A DNA stretch of 64,000 nt, taken from Phoronis australis. Taxonomy: Eukaryota > Phoronida > Phoronidae. The DNA lies in assembly GCA_002633005.1 (NCBI GenBank), contig NMRA01000450.1:99253-163252 (forward strand), in the 5' to 3' direction. The position numbers and the translations under genes were made by a program. Positions within the stretch are counted from its first letter, which is position 1. Every line of letters begins with the position of its first letter. The notes under the pieces were generated by a model, which saw nothing but the letters and a program-made list of their open reading frames with translations, searched no databases and was not told the DNA's origin. Below are positions 24,140-37,200 of this stretch, in pieces.

Positions 24140-27100
24140 GTAGAACTGTGAAAGAGAGTAAACAATTAGTAACACGGTTAACACTGATTGATATCTATTT
24201 ATTTGACTTTTGTGCTGTTTCGGCAGCTACTGTAGAATTGATTTGCAAGACAGCATGCGGATCAACAACCGTGTCCAAAGATAACTGAAAAAACATTAAG
24301 GAAACACATGGAAATACTAGGTCAAAGATCAATAGGTAACATACAATAATCCATCATTACTTCAGTAAGATAAGTTCACTAAATGGCTGGACAAAACTCT
24401 GTCTACCAAGTACTTTAGCCATAAAACATGTTTCTTAACCTAGACACTTAAGACAAACTATGTAGGTCTTGAAAGTGCACGGTGTGCCTACTTTTAGGCG
24501 TGGCTGATAAAACTAGCCAACAGTGTGGTCACTATCCAAGAACTTGCATTAATACTGAACAACTCAGCATTCATTTGAAAAGTGAAAATTTCTAATATAT
24601 CATAAAGCATTTTTTAAATGCTGAAATTTTTTTTCGGTTTTGACTAGATACAGTTACCCAAAGATTATGCCATCAGGTTTATACACACCTGAACGGAACA
24701 CCAGTTAGGAATCAAGAAGTGTTTACCTATCGTTTGAGCAAAGTTTGAGTACAATGAACTTTCCTGGTTGGACCAACAACTACATTTTATGATTAACACT
24801 TCAGTAGGCTGAAAAATCAGTTGCTAGGCTGGCCTAAGAAAAAAAGAAAAGTCCAAATATTAGCAACTTTTGCAGCAAACTACACTTCCCAATTCGTCCA
24901 TTTGCTTTACAGCGTGCTAGGATCGACTGAATACCTATATTTATTTGTTAACCAATTCCAAGATGAGACGCGCAAGGAAGGGATGAAGTACTATTGTGCC
25001 GCCACCTGTAATTTCTACAAATTTTGCGGTTCTCCTTTCCAAGCAGTGGCCAAATAAACGTGAAACCAGGTGGTACAGTAGCGCAAGACAACAGTTGTAT
25101 CGTTCATTTCTTTAAAACCGTGATTTACAGCTTAATGTACACAGTTTAGATTATGAGGGCTCGCCAAACGTTATGAGAATCAAGCGATAACTAATTCATG
25201 CGTAGTCTTTGAAATTGGTTCAACTTCGCGATTCGAGGTACCAGGTTTGAGTAATTGAAATAAGCAGTATGTACCTTCATTCGATTCTTGCACACAACAC
25301 CGCGGACATTAGTTTCCTTATTCCAGAGGTTACATCTGCAAGATATTCACGATTCACTTCCGGAAGGGAACCTGGATTTTGTAGTATTACTGTAGAGCTA
25401 TCGTTATTCTAAAACTGAGTTAGCGGTAGATGGTATGAGGAAAAGTTTATTTTTTATTTTTGATTCAGGACTTTTGGTTTCTTCGTCATAAATGAGGAAC
25501 TGGCAAGAGTCTACTGCAATGATGTACTGGCCTTCGACAAAGTTACCAACTACAATAAAATGCGCCTACCCCAACATTTTTTCGCAATACAAGGGTTATG
25601 TCAAAAATAATACTGCTGTATCTACTTTGCTTGCAGTCAAACAAATTTTGTTATTTACTAAGGCACCATATTTTATGTGCCTAATGCATAAAGTTGTATA
25701 TTCGTTTTGTCTACTACTTAGTACTCAGATAATTGTGATTTCTTTGTGGTACTAATAAACAAAATTTATGCCCAATACCATTTCTTAGTTTCATACTGAA
25801 AATCGGATGATGACTTAAATGTAATGAAACAGCATTAGTTGCTACAAACCAACATTCCATCAGCAATAAAGTAACTTTTGATTAACACCATTTTCTGAAT
25901 CAGACCTCCTATCAGTAAGTTTCTTTACCCAGGTGAGGATGGGTTTCTTGGTTTGTAACAAATTCATCTACAGAAAATGACAAGCTGTTTCAAGCCAATT
26001 TGATAAACTGAGGCTTGAGCTATAACGAACTGTCAGTTCTTTCTAATTCCAGGAATCATTTGTACTCTGTGTAAGGAATGGGTCGAGACAATAAATAGTC
26101 AAAATCAAGAGTTGGTTTAATTGAAAGAAGGCAGGTTTATAGCAGCTTTAACAGCAATGACGTAATCATATTAACAAACAAAATGAATTTCCAGTGCCAA
26201 AGTTTAACATGTACAACATCAAATGCATTTCACTGCAGTAATTCTCAACATAACAGAAATGTAAATGCAAACAAGAATTGCTGCATGACATGTAATTAAT
26301 CGAAATATGTTTGACGCCATGGACACATTTATTTTAATTACGTAGTCAATTCACAGAGCCACGTGGATCAACAAAAGCAGATGATGATGGTTGATAGACT
26401 CAACATGAACCAAGTTACACGAACACTTCAATTACAGAGCAGGTACTGTATCGCAGTTTTGGAGTCACATGTAGGCAAACAGTGATCAAGTATTGTTGGT
26501 TGACATATGTAAAAGTAAAATGTCAGACTTAGATGCTGTACGGTAAATGAGTAAGATGAAAATTATAGCTGTGTCCTTTTGTATTGACAACAGTCTTTAT
26601 CCACGTCAAGCTACTGTGCAAAGGTAACTTTAAAATTAGTGTCAAATGTTCACTGAATCAGTGATAGTTTCTTTTGATAGATAAAATAACATTTGTTGTC
26701 ATTGATCGTCAAGGCAATGAACTGGGTGGCCCTGGAAGCCATGTGTCAAGTTTGTGCACGCCTTGTTTTTCTCTCAAGCATCTGCTAATTATGGACACCG
26801 GTGGCAGTGGAGTATAGACCTTTCTTAATCCTTGACAGCATTGTTCTTGGATTTCTCACTGAAGTACCTGCGTAGCCTGTAAGTGTAAAATATTGTGAAA
26901 AGTTACAATATAATAGAACACTTAATCACTAAAACCAAAGATACAGTGCAAAGAACAGCACCATTGGGTACAAGTAATGATAATTGTATCTATGCCACCG
27001 ACTGAATGCTAGTATCAACAAGTGTGAGAGGTTGCAAGTTAGAAACATAGTGCAAGAACTAATGCACGTATTGCCATTTGACTCTTGGTATAAATCATCA

Positions 27101-27588
27101 TCGCATCATAACTGTTGATGGCCATTCCAAAACACTTTATGGTTTAAGTGGACCCTAAAGTTCTAAGACTGGAAATTGAACTCATGGCAACATGGTTATG
27201 TCCCAAGTGCTACTCAGCAGCCGTTGCATGAATATAACGTTACCACACAACTGTTTTATCAAGCTCAAACAATGGTCATACTATTATCGTCTTTTAATAA
27301 GCAATAAGAAACCTACGTTGAGAGACAATAGAGTTGCATTTTCACAGAACAGTAACTGTGGCTATAAACCCTGTTATCCATGCCAACTTAACTCTTGATT
27401 TTAACCACTTTCCTTATTCAGATGACAAATAATTTTTGGTCTTGCAAAGAACTGTCAGATCATTATGGTTGTGATCATGTCAGGTGAATGAAATGGCATG
27501 CTGTGACGCGTCAATCTAAAGAAACTCTCAAGTAGTAACAAATCGCTGGAGATTTTCAAGCCCAAAATTCACACCTGTTTTTACCAAG
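24140..27588. other. No supported gene
   Basis: Frames of 60-90 codons at 24821, 25492 and 27192 show no domain. The sequence is AT-rich and without obvious tandem structure. Confidence 0.45.
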
Positions 27589-28108
27589 GAACAATTCGAA
27601 ATCAATATCATACTAATAATACATGATCTAAATGAACAGTTGATTTTCGTGACATTAGGCATGCCTATATGTACTTTAAATTCCAATAGAGCATAGAGTC
27701 TTTACAAGAGCAGACACAAACCTTTGATCCAGATTGTGAAGATGCAGTTGACAAAGAATATAAGGACAAGGGTGAACAACAGCTCTGAATACCTGCAAGA
27801 TGACAGTAATGGCATTTGTAAGAAGACATTCGGTTTAAAATTTATTCTGAGGCCTCCGCACTGAAAACGCAGACCTGTACATATGAATCTGAAACAGTGA
27901 CATTGAATCGACAGATGGAATCGTACAAAAGCCAATTTTCAAAATAAGGTTTTTGTAAATCGTGATTGCTCCCCAAACCAAAATGATACACAGAATTTCA
28001 ACCAGCAGCTGGATTTATACTTGAGTTAGCTTGCACTTATACTACAGTTGTAAGCCAGTTGAAAATTTTTACATGCAAATTAGTTACATTACAACTGTTC
28101 CTTGCTCA
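27589..28108 (+). repeat. Dispersed repeat copy 2
   Basis: Counterpart of 20631-21489 in the same orientation and without the roughly 345 bp insertion. The alignment is mosaic, roughly three quarters identical by eye, with long exact words. The edges define a unit of about 500 bp. The family is unknown. Confidence 0.75.
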
Positions 28109-31100
28109 ACTGGACATCCTCCAAAGCACTGATATATAAGAATAAAAACATCACACTGAAGTAGGGTTTACGCAAACCTAATATATATATAACTCAAGCA
28201 ATAACACTGTTTCATGCATTTCAATGTGCATTTTCATGTTTTAATATGGAACTGCAGTGACACCTGTTGCCACACATCATCTGCGAAGTGCACTCATCCA
28301 TCAAAAATATCTTTGACTAATATTTGTCTGGTAAGGTGCTTGGCTGTATTCATAAATTAAGATGTAAAAGCCTAGGTCCAAGCATTTTAGTAGTCAAAAA
28401 AGCTCGCTACATGGCGTTATTTTGAAAACGCAGATGCAAACGCTTTGATCTACATATTTTTGTAAAAAATCACTGTTTGGGGGGTTGCTGGTGCACGGTG
28501 GTAGGGATAATGCGTCGTCGAAATCACGGACACCATGAAATATTGGGAATCCCATTTCGGACACCCCATTTTCGAAATCCAGAATGAATCCCTGAATACA
28601 AATTGAATATGCTTTAAACAAGGCAAGTTTAAATACTAAAAACGAAACGGTGATATCTTTGGTTTGGATTGTGAGTTGTGAGTTGAATAAAATGTGAAAT
28701 GTCACTCCATGAGATTCTAAGGAAATGAATGAAACAATATCTCACTCAAGTTTTCTTCAGGTGATCGGCTTCTATGACCAGTATGGAACTCTTCCAAAGA
28801 CGTTTGTACAGGGGGTTTGTCTAAACCACTCATTCTGAAAGTACAGATGACGAAGGAGGGTTTAAATACACTTTGACTCGTTTTACCAGGAGCAATCACA
28901 AGATTTAATAATGTACTTTCAGTCAACTTGTCACACCTTTATGCTTAAAACAACTTTGATTTAATTACCAAAAGGCAAAATTTGTAGCTGAGACAGCATT
29001 ATTCTAAACTGACAGCGACTTAAGAGACTTATAGATGATGAAAATTCAGGCTTGCATTAGACCCCAGAGCCTAATCTCGAACTGTATTCGATACACAACT
29101 CGAAAATTGAGCAATTCCATGACATGAGCAAACATAAAGATTTGCACTCCAATCACGTGACTTGATTAGCTAATTTGTTGAGGTTGTGGGTTCAAGTAAT
29201 GTTCCTGGACCATGCAGACTGCAAGTAACCATTTTCTCCTAACCTGCAAAGTCTAAGATGGAAATACAAAGAAAAGTGGCCATCAACAACTGAATACGTT
29301 TGGCACGCCTTTTTTCTTTTAAAACTTAATGGAATAAGAGAGATCAACTTACGGTTACATGGACCCGTGTAGGTGGTCAGTATTCTCATAACTGGAAAAA
29401 ATAAAGCAAAACTAATTGGACATTCTCAAGTATAGCCATCTTGACCAAGACTTACCCCTCCCCCACTGTACTCGATAGTACGACCAACACAGATATGAGC
29501 TTTCCAATAAAGCTATTGGCATGGCTAGGTGAAGTCCCTAACACATCCTACAAACGTCTCCCCCCCGCCCCCGCCCCCCTCCCACGACAATTCTTTACAC
29601 CAACTGCTACACTGCTTTGCTAGTTGAAATCGATCTAAAAGCCTGTTTTCATACTGACTTAACTCCGCTCTGCGCACAGCGTCGACATGAACTGCGAAGT
29701 TACTTGAACCGTTTATACCGGCTTCGGTAGTTAACAGGTGCCTAAGTAAACTGTAGCTGACGATGTTGTCATCGAAGTAATCGCAACGTAGTGCAGATGC
29801 ATCACTTGCACGCTAGGATTTTTAATGTGATAATTTGGGAACATTGACATGTGCTAACTGACACAAAAAAATATTTCTCATTCGATTGGTGACTATTTGA
29901 GCAAAATATGAGCAGCTATTTGCGACGAAACTACCCCGTAATTGTTGATGATAACAGTGGCCCCTGACAATAACTTCGATGTAATCGAAGTTGACCATTC
30001 ATACTCCACCGCAGCATCGACTCTCCGCTTTTCTACTGCAAAGTTAACTAACACAGTTAACTTCGATTCAGTACCGAAGTTAACCGTTCATTCTGACTGG
30101 AACTCCCCAAAACATCGACATGTCGACGTTAGAATGAAATGGCCTTAGCAGTTAACACTAACATGGTGTAACTAATCCGGTCAGCTTGAATCAGTATTAG
30201 TATTAGTAAGCGCAACAAAGCGCAGGACAAAAACTGAACAGCTGATTGAATTGAGGCTCTTCAAAATGATTCGGGTCCGATGTACAGTATGCTGACTGAG
30301 ATCAGTTTCCCACCAGTGTATGCTCTAACCGAATCACTGAACATTTCACAAACAACACACATACTTCAACTTATACTTGTCCATCGAAATCCCTGTAAAA
30401 CCTTCATGAGTTCGAACATTCAGTCTTGTCCTCATTGTTTCCCTCCTATTGAACGAGTCGCGTACAGGTACACGGTTTGTTGGTAATGCCGCTTTTTGTA
30501 CTGGCTAACACGTCTTTTTCTGAATCTCGTAGAGCAGGACGACTGCGTTTTGCCTTCGGACGTACACTACATAGACGTACTAGTCTCCGCCATTTGTATT
30601 TCTGTTGACCTCTAGATCTGTGGCTGCGCATGCGTTGTTGTAATGTTTACATCTATTAGAAAATACCGGGTTTTTATTCTTTGTAAACATTTCATTCGTT
30701 TGTAATATTTACGATTTTTTTCAAAATTTTTGCACGTGTTGAAAGTTAATAACTTTTTGAACTTCAAATCACACCAAAAAAACGGCTAAAACGGCGTTAA
30801 GAAGTTTTTTCTTCTATAACTCGGACCATGGGCCTTTAAGGTGTCACGGTCAACTTACAGTGCTGATATGTACAAAGGTAATTTGACACTGGAGAAAAAA
30901 GTAAGTAGAAGTTAGTGAACTTGATACAATACATTATAGTGTATGTTAGCGTAAACAAGAGACATTGGAACATATTTTTACGATTGTCATGTTACTAAAG
31001 GAAGTGGACTCTGGAATATAATACTGTTCATAAAAAGAGACAATGTTATTTTGAAAACCTGTTGTATAGTTGTCACGGTCAACTTTCAAGAACAAAAAGC

Positions 31101-31283
31101 AGAACAACTGGATTGAAAAGTGGGACTTGGGATAAAAGCGGGACAACTTAGTCTAAGCCAAAACGTAAAGGTAAAATGTCTGCTGCAAAAAAGACGTACC
31201 GATTAGCTACAACACACAAAGACGTACCGAAAGTGTTTTTGTCGAACGGAGGATGTAACACACAAAATGGCCGACAGCGTTTT

Positions 31284-31284
<1 letters not shown>
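28109..31284. other. No supported gene
   Basis: Unassigned short frames only. A minus-strand frame starting at 30631 follows an AAATGGCGG-like context, but no continuing exon could be found. A TGTCACGGTCAACTT word occurs twice (30840 and 31072). Confidence 0.4.

Positions 31285-31327
<43 letters not shown>
31285..31327. repeat. TTG/GTT trinucleotide microsatellite
   Basis: Uninterrupted TTG units, about 14 copies. The antisense frame encodes poly-Asn by chance. Confidence 0.95.
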
Positions 31328-31330
<3 letters not shown>

Positions 31331-31719
31331 AATTGAATGGGAAATTGCAGGTGCGCAAAAACCCATGAACCGTCACGTTTTTTCTTTTTAATCTTGCGGG
31401 AAAATATGGCTATGTGGCGTGGGAGATTACCACAGTATGATAGTATGTGAATTTGGCAGTGAGTCAAAAAGCTGTACTTTAAGTGGCGGGATTGCAGAAA
31501 AAAATAAAAAGTGGGGCAATTGGCAAATACACTATACGCTGTCAGCAACATGAAGTACTGGACTGGGTTGTTTTACAAGGTAAACTTTTCATTTAAGTAA
31601 ATACTATGGATAACTGTAGGCCTACTTTTCAAAAATCGTAGGAACAAAAAACGGCAACTGGGAGGTAGATATTGTTGAAATGAATTATAGAAAGAGTTGA
31701 AAGCAGTAATAATACATAG
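31328..31719. other. No supported gene
   Basis: The short minus-strand frame 31327-31551 has no recognised content. Confidence 0.5.
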
Positions 31720-31736
31720 ACACACACACGCACACG

Positions 31737-31788
<52 letters not shown>

Positions 31789-31791
31789 AAT
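31720..31791. repeat. CA dinucleotide microsatellite
   Basis: Imperfect CA run with CG and AA interruptions. The antisense frame yields a poly-(Cys-Val) artefact. Confidence 0.95.
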
Positions 31792-33063
31792 CCGCACCTT
31801 TACATAGCTAAGCAATTATGAGAAATTTTTCGGAAGTTACGTACACACATGTTTTTAGGGCATAAACTTTTCATTTTGGTCAAATGTAACTTCTTCCCGT
31901 AAATTACTGTGACATGATTTTAAAATTCAAAAATGTCTTGTTGAAAAACGTTTGGCATGAAGTATGATAGGTTGTCGAAACTGGTTCTACCACTGGAGTT
32001 GAACAGGCAACACTAGATCAGAGGCTAAACGCGCGCGCGCGTGTATTATTACCCTTCTTTATAATGATTCATTTGTGCAATGCGTAACCTCTTTCCCAGA
32101 TGTCTACGCTTTAAAAGACGCTCTCCGCATCTGATGAGATAAAACCCCAAAGAAGGAATTTGACCACAGACCAATTTAGTTTAGACTTACTCCTAAACGA
32201 GGTTCTCTCAGCATCAAAGCAAATATTTTCAAAATAACCAGAATTAGCTGAAGGTTTTCTCAATTATGCTTCAATTTCTGATGTTACTCTACAAAATGAC
32301 TGTGACAGTGTGGCGGAATTAAACTTCACTTTTGATGAATTGCTCACAAAAACACAATTACGTGTAGGATCGTAATTCACGAAAAGTTACTATTCTAGTG
32401 ACATCTATCTTCATGTATTCTAAACTTGTGAAAGTAAAGGATTCAATACTTTGTTTAAAGCATTATCGAAATGAAAGTGATTGCAGCCGTTAAAAGCACA
32501 CTTGTAACAGGCATTTGTATAAAATCTAGTTGATAGTTGACACTATTTTAGCTGAAGTATTATACATTCTATATTTTCAAACGAACTTACCTATAACTTT
32601 GCAATTTGGTGAAAGTATCGTTCCTTGTGCTTCCTATTCGAACGTTTTTAACTTTAAAAATACCTGCTGATTGCTGTGATGCAGATCTGTGGTCCTTGAA
32701 TTATAGGCCCTAAATGGGAAATGTCCGATATACTGGAAAGCCTTAATAATCTAGTTGTTGCTGCAAATATGGGGCAGTCCATAAAATCACTTTTTCTCAA
32801 CGTATCATAACTTACACGCCTACTGATTTTAACTTTGTGGTCTGTTTTCCGCAACAACAAATGCAAATGATCCGTTCGGATACCTTTTATATCTTGGATA
32901 CAGTAACTCCAGTTTAGTCACGTCACTTTCCATAAATGGTAATTACTATGATCATTCAACCAATCATGCGCTTTCTTTCCATTTGAGTTTGGTAAACTGC
33001 GTCTTCTGTGAAATTTTGCTTTTTTTTATTTTTTCATCATATTGTCTTGTATCTAGGTCGTTT
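31792..33063. other. No supported gene
   Basis: A short CG-alternating run lies at 32031-32042. Otherwise this is AT-rich spacer without a recognised feature. Confidence 0.5.
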
Positions 33064-33069
33064 CTTTTC

Positions 33070-34249
33070 TACGGTGGCCCTAAGATGACACATCTCGTTT
33101 CTTTTTTAATTATCTTAGGTTCTCGAGATCCCGACATAATTATATCGGGATCTCGATTCCATCGACACCGTCTGTTTTCAAATACCCACCGGTATCAACT
33201 TAAATAATTCGTGGTTTTCACAATGAATACTCGAAGTAGTTTGGATAAAAACACGTTGCAAACTAAATAGAATGCATGGTCAGAGGTGTCGAGAAGGGGT
33301 GAACAACAGAGCCCACACCCCCGGGGCCCGTGGCAGTTACCCGGGTTGGTCGGGGAAGAAAAAAAAAGCGGAGCAACAAAAAACAAAAGATCCAGAGGCT
33401 TGGACCTGTTAGTCTCAGTTGGACTAAGATAATAACTCAGAAACCTACGAAGGGCCATCAAAATTTGACGGGATTAGTTTAAAAATTGCTGCGTGTGCGG
33501 TAAGTGTGATTGTCGCTAATGCAACCTGGTTTCAGGTCCACCCGGAGACACTGAAATTTTCTACTTCCATCTAAAAGCAGTCCAGATAACAGGATCTGAG
33601 GAAAAGACAGAACATAGCTTTATCACGCTACAACAGACTTACTCGGCTGATGCTAACGGGATGCATCCAAAGATACTCATTTCGCTCAAAACTGCAATAC
33701 TACTAGTTCTGCTGGCTGAAAAAACAAAAAAAATGGAATTAGGCATGTAACTGCTATAAAATCTGTCTCACATGATAGGCCTTATTTTCTATTATCGATA
33801 ATTTTCCAATTTGGATAGAGATGAAGCTATTAGAGATCTTTTCAACTTACGGCTGTCGCAAAAAGAAACTGTAGACATACTGAGGTATCGCGTTGATAAC
33901 ATTATTAGCGTTAGACACCTTCGGCGTTTGTTGTCAAGACTAGGGCTCACACGTTGTAACAATTATTGAGATATTGAAGATGTGATTGGTTTATAGACCG
34001 ACAAATATCGATGCCAGGCCAGCAATGTGGTTATAGATTGATGCACCACAAATGTGTCCCTAATGACTTAGTGGTGAAACGAAAAACTGCTCGAATCATT
34101 CTTTCTGCTGCCAATCCAGAATGTGTGGCAATGCGACGCGCCAGAAGACTGTTTGCGTACAGCGACACATTGGAAAATATTATCTCGGGATCTTAAGATG
34201 CCGAGATGATTAAATAAGAAATGAGCGATGTCATCTTTAGGCCACCATA
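33070..34249 (+). mobile_element. IS3EU-like DNA transposon, non-autonomous derivative
   Basis: The element begins TACGGTGGCCCTAAGATGAC and ends with the inverse, CATCTTTAGGCCACCATA. TIR similarity runs about 45 bp or more. The flanking hexamers CTTTTC (33064-33069) and CTATTC (34250-34255) match at 5 of 6 positions, consistent with a 6 bp target duplication. 5'-TAY...RTA-3' ends and a 6 bp duplication are the features I recall for the IS3EU superfamily. Inside, near the right end, lies a remnant of the matching transposase. An internal hairpin (CGAGATCCCGA and complement) lies at 33123-33155. Confidence 0.75.
33819..34196 (+). pseudogene. Integrase-core transposase N-terminal remnant
   Basis: The frame from about 33819 reads a helix-turn-helix-like region (SQKETVDILR, then ISVRHLRRLLSRLGL), stops at 33967-33969, and carries a further stop. 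The frame beginning at 34011 continues with G-Q-x-x-GYRLMHHKC and LVVKRKTARIIL. This matches the N-terminal region of the metazoan family with an IS3-like integrase core, where GYR-M-H-KC is a recognisable signature. The DDE catalytic core is absent, because the frame runs into the right terminal repeat. Stops make it inactive. Confidence 0.7.
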
Positions 34250-34255
34250 CTATTC

Positions 34256-37200
34256 GCTGTACACAGAAAAAAGAGCGAAAGTTCGAACGTAGTTGTGTTG
34301 TTGCTGTGCTTAGTATGTCTGTTTGTATTCCGCTTCACTATTGATGAAAAAATTTTTAATATGGAAAGAGCAACGTATAAGGATGCTCCCTGTGACTTAG
34401 TCGAATGTAAGACAAATAGGTCCAAGGCTAACACAAACGGATTGCTATAGGTCTCGAATGCAATTGTGCTCAGCTCATAGCTCATGTTTATAACAAAATG
34501 AGCTGTGAGGACGTTGTCTCTCGAGGCGGTGAATCAAATGTCTCTCTTGTTGGGTTGTTTTACATGATGAGCGTGAATGCCTAAGTTTGCATGCAAGGGG
34601 GCTAAGTAGATAGCTGATTACTTTCGGGAGGCTTTGGAAAATAATTATTGCATAACCCGACAACAGCAAATCTTTGTCGCTGTCTCATTTTAAACGGGGG
34701 TATTATTCACGGGTTCAGAAACATGGCTTAAATTTTATGTGCCAGTTTTAGCAGACTGTATATTGTCGCTATTTCAATGAATCACATTTGGTATCAACAT
34801 TAGCTTAGGAGGAGTCTGAAATGTTCAGGAAACTTCTCTGACATGACTGTCATTCAATAAAAGTTATCTTCAAGCAGCATCCATATCAATATCACCAAGC
34901 ACGAGAGATTGCATATCAACACAACCAACGTCTCGACCCTTTTTATGAAAAAAGACATTTTCTGTCCCAAAACATCATTTACATCAAACAATTAAAAACG
35001 TGACAAAATGACATCACGTTCGGAGGAGTTGGCCAACCTATCTAAAGATCTAAACTAGGTATGTTCATGCCAATGACAAGTTGACCCGCCAATACCTATG
35101 TTTTGGCGAAAATCAATGGTCACGGTAAAGGAAGTTGTGACAAGTTTGAGAGTTCATTTTGTGATTGTTATGCTCAGGTGGGAATTAAATGCACCTTTAT
35201 AAAAGCACCAAACCCGGTTTTGACCTATTGACAGGTGTTGAAAAGACTTTCCCATTCATTTCCATGAAACCATGAAAATAATACTAAGTAACCATCTACT
35301 TCCCTCAAAAGAGAATTTTTTGAAAACTAACACAGTCTGATAAACAGACAAGCGTGACCAATAACCAATGTTTTTGGGCGCACTTTCTCTTTCACTCTAG
35401 TTTTGCGTTCAGGGAATTACTGTTGGTGAACATTAATGTGTTTATGCAGTGCACTTCTTACACGGATGACCTTTCGAGCACAACAGTTGTCCTCACTTTT
35501 GTTTGGCATTCATAGAATATCAGTCGAGCATGAACGTCTGTGCGTTTCATACGACCGTTCGAGCAGATTTGTTGTCCTTTTGTGTCGTAAACAGAAACCA
35601 ATACTAATTTTGTTGGTGCGCTCGAAAGTGTTCTATTGCCAGTCAGTGATGATCTGAATAGTGTGCAGAGCCAATTGCTTGTAAAAGATGCATAAATTTT
35701 ACCTGTACATAGAATGTCATTAAATTTCTCAAGGAATCATAACAGTGATGTAGAAACACAAGCAAATTTAATTGGGAACTGGAACGCGCCAGTTTATGGC
35801 CATGGATTATGCAAGGTCAACTCAGTGGCAGATTTAGAGGGGACCAATAGGCCATACTCACAGCTCCCCTATCTCTCAGTCCGTGGCCACTTTCTCGGAG
35901 CAACGGCAACTTTGTTGTAAACCCATCTACAGATGTTTAAAAGTCAATTTCAAAAAGTTCCCAAGAATACACTTGCACGTTTATTTAGTATTTTAATTTA
36001 AAAGTTGGAAAAATATAACCACCAGGTTTCAGTGCAAAATGATACGAACAAACAATCAAACGTCAGAAAAGTAATGTGTCCATACATTTTCCCTTCAAAA
36101 GTCGTCTGCTTGGCATGAAAACATTCATCAGAGGACAGTCAGCTGATGTTATCCTGCTGGCTTAGCTAGCTTTTTTACTGCTCCTGACTGCAGTGGATAG
36201 TATCAATTCTTGGATGAGTGTGCAAGAAGTAATAGGCAACTACCAAGGACCAAGGCTCAAAAACCAGCAGGCAGCAGTTAGGAATTGAGGAAAGCCAAAT
36301 CAAGTGGCCACGAGTGTCATCGTACTGAAACAATTCTTGGCACATTCCTGAATCATTTTCGCTGAGCACTTAGACAAAATGAAATTTCAGTTGTTGGCCA
36401 TACTGTGTGCTAAGGTGAAGAGCATTTTGGTTATCTATTTCAGTTAAATAGGATTACTGTAACAAGGTGTTTAGATGAAATGGTATTCAGGTTGTCAAAA
36501 CTTTTTTTCATTTTGGGTAGGATGCAGGCTTGCAGAGATTTTTTTAACTTTTTATTTGCCATTAAAGTTTCCTGGTTAACTCATGGAAGACATTGAACTG
36601 TGCGGCCAGTCATCAACAGTTAAAAAAGCACACTACCACATATTCAGGTTGAAATCTGTGATCTGCCTCCTCATCATGATTGTTTGCTGCTACATGCTAA
36701 AAAGCAAACTACCAGTGTGCCATTCACAAACGAGCCTTGCAACAGCATGTCAGTGCACCATCTCCAGTTGATAATCAGGGTGGCTTTTGAGCAGATGACA
36801 ATAATGATGATATAAATGATCCCTGAGTGGATGAAGAAACATATTAATTGCATGCTATGTTGTTAACGAATTTTCAACGTAATGGAAAATATTGACAACA
36901 TTTAATCATGCTGGTGACTGTGGGGACTGTTGGGTGTATCGTTCCCTGTCGTGACAGTTGACAGTGAACAGCAATGTGGATGATAATTAATTGTGACAAT
37001 TAATGAAAGTGATGGCAGTGAATTTGTTGCAGAAGTGTTGGAAATGTATATTGTTCATATGAAGGCTGTGATATCAAATCTTCATCAATTTCCATCCAAA
37101 TGTTTAACAGTATTTGTTTTTTGGCACATCAGAATATAGTAGTATGTTTTCAGGCCAACAGGAGGCGCTGCTAAAAAATTCTTTTTCTCTTTTTTCAGCA

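Noticed and set aside
24821-25057. 78-codon frame containing PKKKRKV, identical to the classic nuclear localisation peptide
   Set aside because: It comes from an A-rich run (AAGAAAAAAAGAAAAG). The frame has no domain, no splice partners and no other sign of coding, so coincidence is far more likely.
30446-30631. Basic 61-codon minus-strand frame after an ATGGCGG-like context as a possible first exon
   Set aside because: No donor with a matching downstream exon and no recognisable family.
31148-31366. Poly-Asn frame
   Set aside because: A product of the TTG/GTT microsatellite.
31573-31815. Poly-(Cys-Val) frame
   Set aside because: A product of the CA microsatellite.
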